In this document: piece by piece, positions 26,130 through 38,083 of the stretch
How positions within the stretch are numbered: the stretch's first letter is position 1
How the letters are laid out: every line of letters starts with the position of its first letter
NCBI GenBank assembly: GCA_037176705.1
Contig: CM073889.1
Coordinates: forward strand, 105,107,890-105,171,889
DNA from: Molossus alvarezi
Lineage: Eukaryota; Chordata; Mammalia; Chiroptera; Molossidae
Reading direction: 5' to 3'
DNA length: 64,000 bases
Program-made: the position numbers and the translations under genes
The notes under the pieces: generated by a model
What the model was told of the DNA's origin: nothing
The model's database searches: none
The model's input: only the letters and a program-made list of their open reading frames with translations

Positions 26130-26490
26130 CTATAGATCTCCGCAGTCCAACATGTAGCTCCAAGCTGTGTGTAGCTATTAAACACTTGATAGGTGGCTGG
26201 TCTGAATTGTGATGGGTAGTAAGAGAAAAATACACACTGAATTATGAAGATTTAGTATGAAGGGAAAAAAAAGAATGAAAAACATTTCATTAGTAATTTT
26301 TCATATTGACTGCATGTTAAAATAATATTTTTGGATATATTGAATTAAGTAAATCTATTATTATAATTAATTACACTTTTATTTCTACCTTTTTTTTATT
26401 GTGGTTTCTGGAAAATTTAAAATAACATAGGTGCCTTACGTTTGTGACTCATATCGTGTTCCTATTGGCTAGCGCTCCCCAACACCCTTC
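26130..26490. mobile_element. Possible old DNA-transposon relic, same kind as at 24700
   Basis: CAAGCTGTGTGTAGCTATTAAAC at the left, and ATTGTGGTTTCTGGAAAATTT with TTCCTATTGGCTAGCGC at the right, echo the 24700-25030 copy. Confidence 0.4.
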
Positions 26491-29324
26491 TCGTGTATTT
26501 TAAAGGCTCAAGTCCTTCCCTGGATGGGTTTTGGTATCTGTCTCCTTTCCTCACCTGTGGTTGCCCCTGCTTTCTCCTAGAAGACGTGCACTAGTCGGCC
26601 AAAGCAGAGGTCAGGTGCATTACCTGGAAGATAAGACCCCAGACAGTCTTTTCTCTGTCCTTGTAGGCTTTCTTCACTGCCACCCCACACCCCCTTCCTT
26701 GGGGAGGAGACACACTTTGGTCTGAAATTCCTCTACAATTCCTCCAGTTAACAAATAGTTGGAAACCGAAGATGATTTCTCTCTGCTAGTCCCTTGCTTT
26801 CAGTGCAGGTTGAGGTGATCTGTCTCTGCTCCTATCTGCAATGCACAGAACTTATGAGCGCTTTTCAGGGACCAGTTGTCTCTTCCACTGAAGTAACTTG
26901 TCTGACTTCAAATCTGCACCAAGAAGTAAGTCTCATGGCAGAAACAGGTCACTTCCCTTTCTTCCCCTGTGTGCGCCCCACACCACTTTACTAGGAAAAA
27001 GCAGTAACAGTCAAAGAGGAGCAGAGAGATACGCGGTCATGTTTAAAAGTCAACAGAAGGAGGGAAGATGCAAGGTGATTCAGAATTCCTGCAAGTGGGG
27101 CTCTCAGTTTCCGGGTTGTGTGCACTGTGCCGGGGATGCTGCAATCACTGGTTACACTGACGGAAGTCCCCTCCCTCGTGCAGCTCCTAGTCTAACGGGA
27201 GCACGCAGGCAGCGCACAGAGTGTCAAAGTATAATTTTCAAGAGGGTCGTATAATGACTCTCTTGCAACCATAAAATGGACACATGTCAAAGATTGTATT
27301 CAACTCATTAATTAGCAAGGGAACAAATAAGATGCTAAAATAATTTTAAAGATTAATTGAGAAGTTAGGTATTCAGCCAATGTTAGAATTGTATGGTGGA
27401 TTAGATACAAAACTGGTTAATGACCAATGGGGACATAAACTATAAACTTTTGTTTTATCTTTTCCACTAGACTGGAAGTTATTGACATCTTTTCTAGACA
27501 GAAATCTTCAAATTAACCTCCGCTTCTACAGAATATTAAAATAGTTTATACAATAGAGAAGCAAACTCTGGGACTTCATTAAAAGAACACCCAGAAATCT
27601 TTTGTCTATTTCCAAGTTTTGGATAACATTCTGATACAAGTCACTAAGTAAAATAAATAGTATTTTGGATGGCGGCAGTTACTTTAGAGAGCAATAAAGC
27701 AGATACGCAGACGAAGGGGCATATTTGTGCATGTGTTGGCTCAACTGTAAATCAGGTCAGTTGATGTCTCTCTGAGACATTGACCTTCGCATAAATATCT
27801 CAAGAAGTGAGAAAAGTATTGAGTATATCTCACGGGAAACAACATCAGGGTAGATGGAATAGCGAATGTAACATCTCCGAGATGGGCACGTGATCGCACG
27901 TTCTCAGAACATCAAGGAGGCCGGTGTGGACGGACCGGAGCCAGGGAGAACAGTGTAGGAGCTGCTGCATGGAAAACGGGGTGAAGGGGGTGAGAGTGAA
28001 AAGCAGGGCAGCCAATGAGAAGTGATGGCGCCCAGAAACACGACGGTGGGCGGGGCTGTGAGAAGACAGATTAAACTTCAGATGTATTTTGAAAAAGAAA
28101 AAAAAAGACAAAGATTTTATGTTGGATCACATATCGTGTATAATTGAAACCGAGGAGTCAATGATGACATCGAGGTTTTTGACCCGAGCACGGGGAGGGC
28201 CTGGGGTTGCCATTAACTGAGAGCCATACTCTGAGAAAATAGATTCTGAGAAAATAACTAACCCGTAATTACTGTTTGCTCATTCTATCTAAGGAATACA
28301 AAATGCAGATGAACGCGTGTTGCTAAACCAAAGTCTCAAAGGGGATATTTTTTGTTCTTCATTTTTTTTTGTTTTGTTTTTCCCAATCATCTTTCAACAG
28401 ATAAAATGAACAAAGGTCAAACATCAACGAGGTGACATCCCCTTCAGCTAGGAGAAGAGGACAGGAAGGAAGAATCTGAAATCTAGTGACTCATGTAACT
28501 TACATTGTAAAACAGTATATACTCATAATTAGCAAAGCAATGCAGAGGTGGATTTAAAAAAATAAGGACAATCTTCCCCACTCCCACACTGTTGAGGAAA
28601 CGGTTAGCCATCTGCTGTGTGTTCTTTTACCTTTCTTCATGCTCATGAATATGCTTATGTAAATGTTTTCAATCCTATACACTTTTAAAAAAGCGGAACA
28701 TATTCTAGATTTTAAGCAGAATAACACTGTGAGGTTTGCACTTGCTACGCATGGACATCCTTCCCAGCCACATGCAGGGCTGGGCAGAGTCGGTGGCACA
28801 TGCCTATGGCCAGTGGAGGGCCGGGTCCATCTCCTCCTGTCCTGAGAGCTGCCTGCCTCCGTGTCTTCCCAGTTCTGCACTCAGTGACATCACTTCGGTA
28901 GATTGAAATTGACCTTGGTCTGAATATTTGCACTCTGTACATTGTCAAAAGTTAAAAATCAGGCCCCCTCTTCCAAAAGCCAGTTGTTAAACATCCCATC
29001 AACTGGACCAAGATGGCCGGGACATTGCCCTCCGCTAACTAAACTTTAGACAAACTTCCTGACTATAGGTTCCCGACTTCCCTTTTATTAGAGCATTTAC
29101 TTTAGAAAGTTTTCTATTTTAAACACTTTCTCTGCTCCTCTGGGTTGTTTTCCCAGCCTCTTGCTAGTTGCACAACTCAGGACTATCTTTCTCAAGGACC
29201 TGGGAGCCATCCCTTTAAAATGTTATCAAGGAAAATAGCATCCCTACCTCCCAGTCTCTGTGGGAGGGTAGGAGCCTAACTTCAGTTATAGCCAACTTGC
29301 CAACACAGATTGCTAATCATCATT

Positions 29325-29571
29325 TTTTTTTTTTTATTCTCACCCGAGGACATTCCCCCCCCTTTTTTTTGTTCAGATAGAGTGGGAGGGAGGGAGAGAG
29401 AGAGAGAGAAACATCGACGTGAACGGGACACATCGAGTGGCTGCTACTAGCACGACCAACCAGGGCCGGGGACAAACTGCAACCGAGGTACATGCCCTTA
29501 GCGGGAACTGAACCCCGGTCTCTCTGGACCACAGGCCGACGCTCTAACCGCTGAGCCAAACTGGCCAGCGC
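29325..29571 (-). repeat. VES-type SINE
   Basis: Full-length copy. The target duplication agattgctaatcat lies upstream and agatggctaatcat downstream (from 29573). It sits inside an older unclassified repeat-like or unique block. Confidence 0.93.
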
Positions 29572-29867
29572 AAGATGGCTAATCATCTTGACCAGTCTCC
29601 CCTCACCATTGCAGAGGTCTCATCTATTCCCCCTTGGGTGTTTACTCTGATCCCCCTGAGGCCATTGGGACCCAAGATGATGCCTTCATGGGAGCTGTGG
29701 CTTCAATGCCTGTTTTCTCTCCTAGTCTAGAGTCTCCCCATTCTATTGCCCCCATTCTATGTGTCATTTCTTGGTGTTTTATAGTGGGAGGGATTTTATG
29801 AGGTGTATAGTCAACCACCTGAGTACAAAAGGCTGCTGTCTCTTTATTGTGTAGACCTAACATTTCT

Positions 29868-30079
29868 TTTTTTCTTTATTGATTTTTAGAGAGAGAGGAA
29901 GAGAGAAGGAGAGAGAGAGATAGAAACATTGATGAGAGAGAACATCAACTGGCCATCTCCTGCGCGTCCCCCACTGGGGATTGGGCCCACAACCTGGGCA
30001 TGTGCCCTGACCAGGAATCGAACCAGTGACCCTTTGGTGCATGGGTTGACGCTCAGCCACTGAGCCACACCATCTGGGC
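29868..30079 (-). repeat. Bat tRNA-derived SINE, short type
   Basis: TTTATTGATTTTTAGAGAGAG tail and a head ending CACACCATCTGGGC. The target duplication tagacctaacattt lies upstream (29852) and agacctaatattt downstream (30081). Confidence 0.92.
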
Positions 30080-30325
30080 TAGACCTAATATTTCTTCCAA
30101 CAATTTCCTTCTTTACATTTAATTTTGCTATTGAGTTTGGTATATTTTAGTATATGATGTGAGGTAAGAATTCATTTATTTTTCCAAGCAGTTATCTATT
30201 GAAATAGAACCATTTAAAATTCTGTTTGTCATATGCTAAATTATATATACTTAGGTCTTCATTCTGCTCCATTAAATCTGTCTCTGTATTTGGGAGCAAG
30301 TAACATGCAAAATATTTTTGAAAAC

Positions 30326-30593
30326 ACCCTGGCCGGTTTAGCTCAGCAGTTAGAGCATCAGCCTGCGGTCCCAAGAGACCCAGGTTCGGTTCCCTCTAGG
30401 GACATGTACCTCAGTTGCAGTTTGTCCCTGGCCCTGGTTGGTCATGTGGGTGGCAGCCACTCGATGTGTTCCTTTCACGTCAATGTTTCTGTCTCTCTCT
30501 CTCTTTGTTCCTCTCTCTCCCTCCTACTCTACCTGAACAAAAAATGGAAAAATGTCCTTGGGTGAGGATAAAATATATATATATATATATATG
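30326..30593 (+). repeat. VES-type SINE with (AT)n tail
   Basis: Head ACCCTGGCCGGTTTAGCTCA, body and GGTGAGGATAAAA, then an AT run. The target duplication tatttttgaaa lies at 30313-30323 and 30594-30604. Confidence 0.92.
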
Positions 30594-30604
30594 TATTTTT
30601 GAAA

Positions 30605-31848
30605 TTATGGCTTCATAATACTTTCATGACCTGCTCAATAAAATTTTCAAAACTTTAATGCTCTTTTCATTGATTTATTCCTCCAGATACATCTTAGATT
30701 TTGTTCTAAAGTATATATTAAATTATAAATTAATTTTGAAATATTGGTAGCTTTATAATCTTTACTTTTAGGACCCTATTCAAGCATATAGAACATTTAA
30801 GCCAAGGAATTATTTTAGAGATACACTTTTTAGATAGTTTAGCCCAAAGTTACCAGGTGGAGAAATTTTAAAAGGAAATATAATAGTGGGTTTTCTCTCT
30901 GCTAATAGTGTTACCTTTGATTTAGTGTAAAGATTAGAGAGGAAAAGAGAAGAAAAAGAGGGAGGAAGAACAGGGAAGAAAGTGTTTTGATACATCAGAA
31001 TCAATTGATAGATTTTAAATTCCACTTTGACTATCAATTTCAAATTTTAGTTTCATCAAATTCTGATAAAAACAACGTATAAGCAATACATTTGACGAAC
31101 ATGAAAATTGCCATCTCTTCTTTCCTCTCTCTCTGTGGGGGAGGAGGGCCCACACGGTATCTGAGCAGTCGTCCATCTGGCCAGCTGACCTTGGAACAAT
31201 CATGAATCCACTGAACACTGCCGGGATTTTATCCAGTGCAATGCGCTAGTGATAGTTCTCTGGTAGCCCACCAACGACAGGGGTCTTCATAAGGAGCACA
31301 AGATTTTGGTGTAATGATTTAATTATAAATTTGATATTGATAACTTATGGGGGCCCCCTAGTCATTAATATGATCTAAGTTATGTTTTGGAAAAGGATTG
31401 TGTAGAAGGTTCTGATTTTTAACTCATAAGTGAGGTTTGCAGGGCCCTTCTGTTGCAGCTTATAATCCACCCCAGGCTATATCCAGGAGCTTTGGGAAGC
31501 ACCAACACCCCCTTTTGTTACTTTACCCTCAGACCATAACCGGGGGGCTGCACTCCTTTGCTGAATTCCAGAGGTTCAGCAGGTGGTCGCTAAACATCTC
31601 TGGTTACAGTGGAGGTTCCTCTATGCTCCTCGCTAGTGCGGCGTTCAGGGGACTATATTCCTCTGTCACTGTGTGGCATAGGAGAGAGGACAGGTGTTCA
31701 AGTGCATCTCCACGGCCTCCCTGGGGCTGCTACTTCTCTGTATTAAGGTAGCAAGACCTTGAAAATAAGATTTTCCAGCAGAATGAACATTATTATCTTA
31801 CTGTTGTAGAGAAGAAGAGGAAAAACTGAAGAATCAACTTGGATATCC
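30605..31848. other. Intergenic, no gene seen
   Basis: AT-rich unique sequence with no repeat or exon recognised. Confidence 0.55.
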
Positions 31849-32125
31849 TCTTTTTTTTTTAGTTTATTAAAATTTTTTTTTCTATTTGTTGGCACTACTG
31901 CAGATGTCCCCCATTCCCCGTCTTTGCCCACCTCCGCCCAGCCCCGCCCGCCTCTCCCTTGGCCCTCACGGCTATTGTCTGTGTCCAGGGGTATGCGTGT
32001 GTTCTTTAGCTACTCCCTTCACCTTCCTTTTTCCAGCCCCACCCCCTCCCCTCTGACTGTGATGAGCCTTTTTAGGTCCTGTCAGTTCTTTGAACCCATC
32101 TCAAGTCTCCGCAGCCCCCACCCCT
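31849..32125 (-). repeat. Bat LINE-1 3' end fragment
   Basis: Poly(T), then TTTGTTGGCACTACTGCAGATG, C-rich CCCGCCTCTCCC and ATTGTCTGTGTCCAGGGGTATG, as in complements of bat L1 3' ends. The right-hand boundary is uncertain. Confidence 0.65.
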
Positions 32126-33147
32126 CTGGTGGTTTCTCTGGCATCTCCACTTCCTGTGTCTTCTCTCCTGATGCTCATCACAGCACAGTGGAGTTTCTGT
32201 AATTCCGGGGCTTCATCAGGGGCAGGGGCTGCAGCCGATCCTCATCGTTCTTGGGCTCCATGGTTGCGGATTTACCTGCTCGGTGAATTTACTGGTGACC
32301 CCAGACCAGCCCTTGCAGCACTTTACCAGTCATTTGTGGACGTCAGCAGAGCGGTGAAGATTTGAAGACTGTTTCTCGACGTGCATGTTTATAGCTGCGA
32401 CTGAACAGGGAGACACTTTGCCTTGTTAGTTCATCTATCATCCTGTTGAGTGTACTTTTCATGGTCTTTCTATTGCCCGGCTCTTTCTGGCATCCCTGTG
32501 ATTTTCGTCGGTGATTACATCGTTTGAAATGGTTCCCGAGTGCTAAGTGCTGTCGGGTGTTTAAGTTCAAGCAGGCTGTGGCGTGCCTTGCGGAGAAAGT
32601 GCGCGTGTTAGATCAGCTTTGTTCAGGCATGATTACAGCGCCGTGGGCCATGAGTCCACTGTTAATGAGCCAACAATATACATGAAGCAAGAAGCCTTTG
32701 AACAAAAACACACATAAAACAAGGCTATGTATTGATCGGTTGATGAAAATGTGACCACGGGCTTGCAGAAAGCTAACCCTTGATTTCTTCTGGGAGCAGT
32801 AGGTCAGTGTGTGCTAATTCAGTGTTTGCAGTGACGTCACGGAACATAACTACTGTGGAAAACAAGAATCGGCTGGAGCTGTTTTTATATCTCGAGGGCC
32901 CGCGGAATGTGAATCTCAGTGCTTGTTATTTCGTACATCCTAAATGTAAGGCGAGTCAGTGAAATGTCGGGATGTGGGACAGGTGCCGCACCGGGAAGGA
33001 GCTCTTCTAGGTCCAGCTTGGGGAGCTGTCTGTCTGGCGGGAGATTCACTGCGTGTGGGGAAGGCCCCGTGCAATGAGCTAGTTAGACCTCCCTGGCGAG
33101 GCAAGGAGCCCGGAGAGTAAGGTAGAAATGACCCTGGGATGAAGGGG

Positions 33148-33275
33148 CCCGGATCCTAGCTGGGCTTTGCCACTGTTTACGTGGGCAAGTGAGGGAAAAT
33201 AATTTCACCTCTCTGGATCTCAATTTTCTTATATGCAAAAGGAGGCAACTGGGCTAGGTTACTGTTTTAAGTCCC
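33148..33275 (+). repeat. MIR-type SINE fragment
   Basis: GGATCCTAGCTGGGCTTTGCC, TCACCTCTCTGGATCTCAAT and TTTCTTATATGCAAAAGGAGG follow MIR. Confidence 0.7.
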
Positions 33276-33569
33276 AGTGAACTTAGAATGTGAAAATAGG
33301 GAGTTGGCACTGCTTGCGATGCAACAACAGCTCACACCCCACATCATATTCTTTCCGTGACGCCCAAATGCAGAAATACAAATAACCACAGATATTTCCG
33401 TGGATGGAGTCTGCCTTCAGCTGAGTGCCACCTTGTTCAAACAATCTGATGGACAGTTCAGCAGAACGTGTGTTCTGATCACACCTTTTGACACAAGCAA
33501 GGCCCGCTTCAGCAGACCTCTTGGCAAAATCTGCCTGGTGCTTTCAGTCACATTTTGTTTGAAGTTTGT

Positions 33570-34330
33570 AGTTCGGGTCAAATGAAATATTTTCAAAGCT
33601 CACTATGTAGTCCCCAAACAGCAATAAATCACTCGGAAAGTTGTGTGCTCATTTGCACATGGCTTCAAATTACTGATTTAGCCAGCTGAGGGCACACATT
33701 ATGGTTTTTCAGCATATGATTTTTTTATTTCTGGTGTTCTGATCATCCAGTAATTAGTGGATACAGATGAAATTACAAGCTGCTGCCATTGCCTCAGATG
33801 GTCAGGTTTTCAGGATGCCAACTCCCAGCTCCTCTGGAGTTGACATAAATATTATGGAAGCAAAAAATTATAGTCATTTGCAGGGAAATCATGTGTTTAA
33901 TTGCCAAGTGAAGCAGAGGAAAAATAGCAGAAGCACACATCATGTATCAGTTAATGTGAGCTCATTATTGCATGTTGCAAAGGGGTCTAAAAGGACTTTC
34001 AATAGCAAAATGAAAACAAAACTATTCTAAAAAATACCATCTGTGAAGCCTCCAGATACATCTGACTGGCTCATTTCCTTTCAAAAATAGTCCCTGCATT
34101 CCAAAAGCTGTTAATAATGAATGGAAATAATACAGAATAAAAATGGACCATGGCTGATGGAATGGGACTTAACGTAAGGAGTTGTTATCAAGATAAACAC
34201 GGAGAGGAATATTCCACAGACACGTTTTGTGCAGATATTTCAGTGTTTTCTGCAGATGGCACTTTAACACAACATAAGACTCTCAGCTCTGACACACAGT
34301 CAGATTATTTTGACAATTAATTTCAAACTC
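33570..34330. promoter_or_regulatory. Repeat-free block, candidate conserved non-coding element
   Basis: About 760 bases carry no recognised repeat, no CpG enrichment and no usable long frame. Homeodomain-type TAAT/ATTA cores recur (CCAGTAATTAGTGG, TGTGTTTAATTGCC, GACAATTAATTTC) with ATTTGCA/CATTTGCAGG octamer-like words. Conservation itself cannot be seen from one sequence. Confidence 0.3.
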
Positions 34331-34849
34331 AGAATTTACTTTTAAAATTTTATTTCTAACTAAATATTATTTATAAAAATGTATTGACCCCCACCACCAC
34401 TACCACCATTTTTCCTTTTTGTTATTTGGTAGACTTGTCATCATGGGACAGATAATTGATAACCATATGAAGTTTTATAGGAGGCCAAAAATGAATCTAA
34501 TTTGGAAAGACTGTTATTATATTTCTATATTGGTAGACCACCAATCACCTTAGAAAACTTAACCTAATAATATGCCACATGTTTTAGTCCTATTTTTATA
34601 TTCCTCATCTATTCTTCTAAAAGCACAGGTAAAGCTCTGTTAGTTTCTACCACTGTCAAGTGATTAGCGTAGTATAGTGGTCAAGGCCATGAACTCCGGA
34701 GTCAGATTCTCTGGTTTTAATTTTTATTCTGCCATTTACAAACATGTGACCTTGGGAAAGTCTCATATTTACATATACTCCAGTATCTTCATTTATAACA
34801 CAGAGATTATACTGGTACCTACTTCATAGGTGTTAAGAATTACATGAGA

Positions 34850-35093
34850 CGCCCTGGCCGGTTTGGCTCAGCGGTTAGAGCGTAGGCCTGCGGTCCAGAG
34901 AGACCCGGGTTCGGTTCCTGCTAAGGGCACGTACCTCGGTTGCAGTTTGTCCCCGGTCCTGGTTGGGTTGTGTGGGTGGCAGCCACTCGATGTGTCTCTT
35001 TCATTTTCATGTCGATTTCTCTCTCTCTCTCTCTGCCTCCCACTCTATCAGAACAAAAAATGGAAAAATGTCCTCAGGTGAGAATAAAAAAAA
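34850..35093 (+). repeat. VES-type SINE inserted in a MIR
   Basis: Full-length copy with target duplication aattacatgaga (34838-34849 and 35094-35105). The flanking MIR sequence resumes directly after it. Confidence 0.94.
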
Positions 35094-35136
35094 AATTACA
35101 TGAGAAAATATGCATAAAGCAGTTAGCCTGATCTTT

Positions 35137-35406
35137 ATTTTATTTTATTTTATTTTTTTTATTTTTTTATCCTCACCCAAGGACATTTTTCCATTTTTTG
35201 TACAGATAGAGCAGGAGGGAGAGAGAGGAAGGGAGAGAGAGAGAGAAACATCGACATGAAGGGACACATCGAGTGGCTGCCACCCGCACGACCAACCAGG
35301 GCTGGGGACAAACTGCAACCGAAGTACATGCCCTTAGCGGGAACCAAACCCGGGTCTCTCCGGACCGCAGGCCGACGCTCTATCCGCTGAGTCAAACCGG
35401 CCAGGG
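35137..35406 (-). repeat. VES-type SINE, second insertion in the same MIR
   Basis: Opposite orientation to the neighbour at 34850, with a (TTTTA)n tail at 35137-35165. The target duplication gcagttagcctgatcttt (35119-35136) has a one-base variant beginning at 35406. Confidence 0.93.
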
Positions 35407-35699
35407 CAGTTAGTCTGATCTTTGACACGTATGAAGTGCTCAAGAAAGGTAAGTTCTCACTATTATGGTAGCATACAGCCAGAAGCTAGAAGGTGACATT
35501 TTCTGTTATCCAACAAGTTTTTAGGTAAGATGATGAAGAGAGCTGTTTTATTATGTGGGTCTCTTAATGTCCTATTTATGACATTGGAGGTGATTCTCTT
35601 CCTGTAATAGGGAGTCGTAGCAGTTGCCCTGGTACTACGTGGTACACAACAATCTCATGCACTGTTTTGAATGCTTTACTTGTGCTTGTCATGTGGTGC

Positions 35700-35800
35700 T
35701 TGTGCTATGAGGTAGGCACTGTTATTATTCCATTTTACAGAGGAGAGACCTGAGGCACAGAGGCTGAATTCACTGCCCTGAAAAAAATCTCTTGTGGAAA
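35700..35800 (-). repeat. MIR-type SINE fragment
   Basis: ATGAGGTAGGCACTGTTATTATTCC, TTTTACAGAGGAGAGACC and TGAGGCACAGAGGCTG match the complement of MIR. Confidence 0.68.
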
Positions 35801-36332
35801 GTCAAGGATCTAACAGGCAAGAAGGGGCATTCTCAGACTTGGGATGAGTATATCTGAGGATGTGCTACTTAAAAACCCAGATTCCCTGAGTCTCCTGGGC
35901 TGGCTTGCTTTAGGAAGCAGCCTTCCATTTCCTGAGGTAATGGCTTGGCGAGGCGATGCTTTGCCTCCTTGAGATAAGCTCCCACCTCCTCCTTGCTTTG
36001 TGTAATAAGGTCAAGTCTCGGTGGGTTCTGATTGAGCGACTGTTGTCCCTGTATGGGCGGGAAAGAATTATTCACTCGAAGGGCTGTGGGGCCTGCAGAA
36101 CTGGGAGAACGTGCCTGGGATGGACCCGAGGGCGCTGGACCAGGGAGGGCGTAAGGCTGGAGATGATTGTTATGGGTCACTCTCTGATGACTCACGATTG
36201 AACATCTTGTCAGGGACACTTGGAGCCGGTCTTAATACCCTGCTGGACAGTTTTGAGAACATTGACACATGATCATGACTTTGCAAATTCGTTCACTGAG
36301 TCCGGTAGTGGACCATTAAAAATGTTGCTACA

Positions 36333-36595
36333 GCCCTGGCTGGTTTGGCTCAGTGGTTGGAGTGTCGGCCTGCGGTACAGAGAGACCCGGGTTCGGTTCC
36401 CGCTAAGGGCACGTACCTCAGTTGCAGTTTGTCCCCAGCCCTGGTTGGTCGTGCGGGTGGCAGCCACTCGATGTGTTCCTTCACATCGATGTTTCTCTCT
36501 CTCTCTCTCCCTTCCTCTTTCTCCCTCCCGCTCTATCTGAACAAAAAATGGAAAAATGTCCTCAGGTGAGGATAAAAAATATAAATAAATAAATA
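36333..36595 (+). repeat. VES-type SINE, first of a tandem pair
   Basis: Full-length copy ending in an AAAT-rich tail. It is preceded by aaaaatgttgctacag (from 36318), a sequence that recurs after it. Confidence 0.93.
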
Positions 36596-36609
36596 AAAAT
36601 GTTGCTACA

Positions 36610-36848
36610 GCCCTGGCCAGTTTGGCTCAGCAGTTAGAGCATTGGCCTGTGGACGAAAGAGTCATGGGTTTGATTCTGGTCAAGGGCACGTACCTCGGTT
36701 GTGGTTTGGTCCCCGGCCCTGGTCAGGGTCCTGTGGAAGGTAACCATTCGGTGTGTCTCTTTCACATCAATGTTTCTCTCTCTCACTCTTTCTCCCTCCC
36801 ACTCTGTCTGAAAATAAATGAAGGAATATTCTTGGGGGAGGATTAAAA
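36610..36848 (+). repeat. VES-type SINE, second of a tandem pair
   Basis: A diverged copy (ATTGGCCTGTGGACGAAAGAG head) preceded by the same aaaaatgttgctacag and followed by aaaaatgttgct (36849-36860). Confidence 0.92.
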
Positions 36849-37439
36849 AAAAATGTTGCTCTTCATTCTTTTATTAGCAAAAAAGAAATATGGACAAGAT
36901 TTAGTACCATCTACTTGTTCATCAACATTGAAATAGCTTAATAAAATATGCTGCAGTGAAACCCTGTGCAGTGGCGAATGAGAGAAGTTCATAGGGACAG
37001 TACTGGACAGTTGTCTGTGCTGCGGTGTAAAGTAAAACATGCACGCTCCTGGCTGGTCCTCCTCACCTTCCTCTCCCTGGGCCGTGACCACACAGAGGTG
37101 TTTGGAAGGGTACCTGCCTATTACCTGCAAGACTGCTGTCAGTGGTTATTAAACGTTGGAAATGAAACAGAAAAGGAGAACTTTAAACTTCTATCAACTT
37201 CAGTAAACAAAGGAAGGGAAGGGAAAGAAAATTGATGGAATCATTTTGGTGGTGGTTTAATTTTTCCTGTTTCCAAATTTCATATAATGAACGTGTGTTC
37301 TTTTCATAATAAAAAAGAAACAGAAACAGAAATGGTATCACTATTAAGATCAGTACTTTGTAGTTTGAATGCTCTTAGTATAATTTCAGTACCTGAGGCC
37401 TTCCTGGTGGCAATTTGGCATTACTATTGAGATAAAAAT

Positions 37440-37890
37440 ATTGAGACTTTGGCTCAGCAAATCTATTGTGTAGACAATTAACCTCCTAAAATTCTCAGGC
37501 ATGTCTCCAAAGTTATACATTTAACTGATGTGCATTCCAGTATTGCTTATAACAGTAATTATCTAGAAAGACCCAACCATCTACCAACAGGTGATTGGTT
37601 AAGTAATACTCCAGTAGATTGGAATACTGTAAGGCCACCAGAAAGAATGAGGTCGATTTATGCCATAGGAAATTGTTCTAGCTATATTTTTAAGAGACAG
37701 ACCTTAGCCTCAGCATACTGAGGTGGTATTAATGCAATTTTGCAAAAATTTCCAGGGGAATATGTGCTAAATTGTAAATATGTAACCTCAGAGATTGGGA
37801 TCTGGGCAAGAATTTTACCTTCTGTATTTTCCAGTTATATATTAGAAATTTTTGCAACCAGCATGTTTTCCTATTATGACTGAAGAAAAA
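37440..37890 (+). repeat. Old LINE-1 3' region fragment
   Basis: AACAGTAATTATCTAGAAAGACCC, CCAACAGGTGATTGGTTAAGTAA, CTGTAAGGCCACCAGAAAG and ATGAGGTCGATTTATG correspond to old L1 3' sequence in sense orientation. Confidence 0.7.
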
Positions 37891-38046
37891 AACAAGGAAA
37901 AAAAAAAAGTAAAGTAAATTAGGGAGAAGAACAAATCAAAGAGTTTACTACTTGCTAAGAATTTGAAGAGAATTATCCAAAAATTTCTAGTAATAAGTGA
38001 GGTAAGATGAATCAATTGACAAGGAGTGATACCTGGGATAGCATCA

Positions 38047-38048
38047 AG

Positions 38049-38082
<34 letters not shown>

Positions 38083-38083
38083 A
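38047..38083. repeat. (CAA)n microsatellite
   Basis: About 11 CAA units after AAGA, without interruption. Confidence 0.95.

Larger units (their letters stand above)
23891..29324. other. Intergenic, no gene seen
   Basis: Besides the MIR and the two possible DNA-transposon relics there is an old repeat-like block at 27850-28220 that I cannot classify. Open frames are at most 118 codons. Confidence 0.5.
34662..35467 (+). repeat. MIR-type SINE split by two VES SINEs
   Basis: MIR pieces lie at 34662-34849 (TAGTATAGTGGTCAAGGCCATG, ATGTGACCTTGGGAAAGTC), 35106-35136 and about 35424-35467 (GAAGTGCTCAAGAAAGGTAAG). They read on in order once the two inserts at 34850 and 35137 are removed. Confidence 0.82.

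Noticed and set aside
28960..29860. Block around the SINE at 29325 as an LTR
   Set aside because: The texture suggests an old retroviral LTR or repeat, but I could not find paired ends or name a family.
30326..30400. tRNA-like A and B boxes (GGCTCAGC.., GGTTCGGTTCC)
   Set aside because: They belong to the heads of tRNA-derived SINEs with body, tail and target duplications; no cloverleaf tRNA gene stands alone.
34863..35081. Open frames such as M-A-Q-R-L-E-R-R-P-A-V-Q in many places
   Set aside because: They are readings of VES SINE copies (also at 29320, 36345, 35159 and others), not genes.
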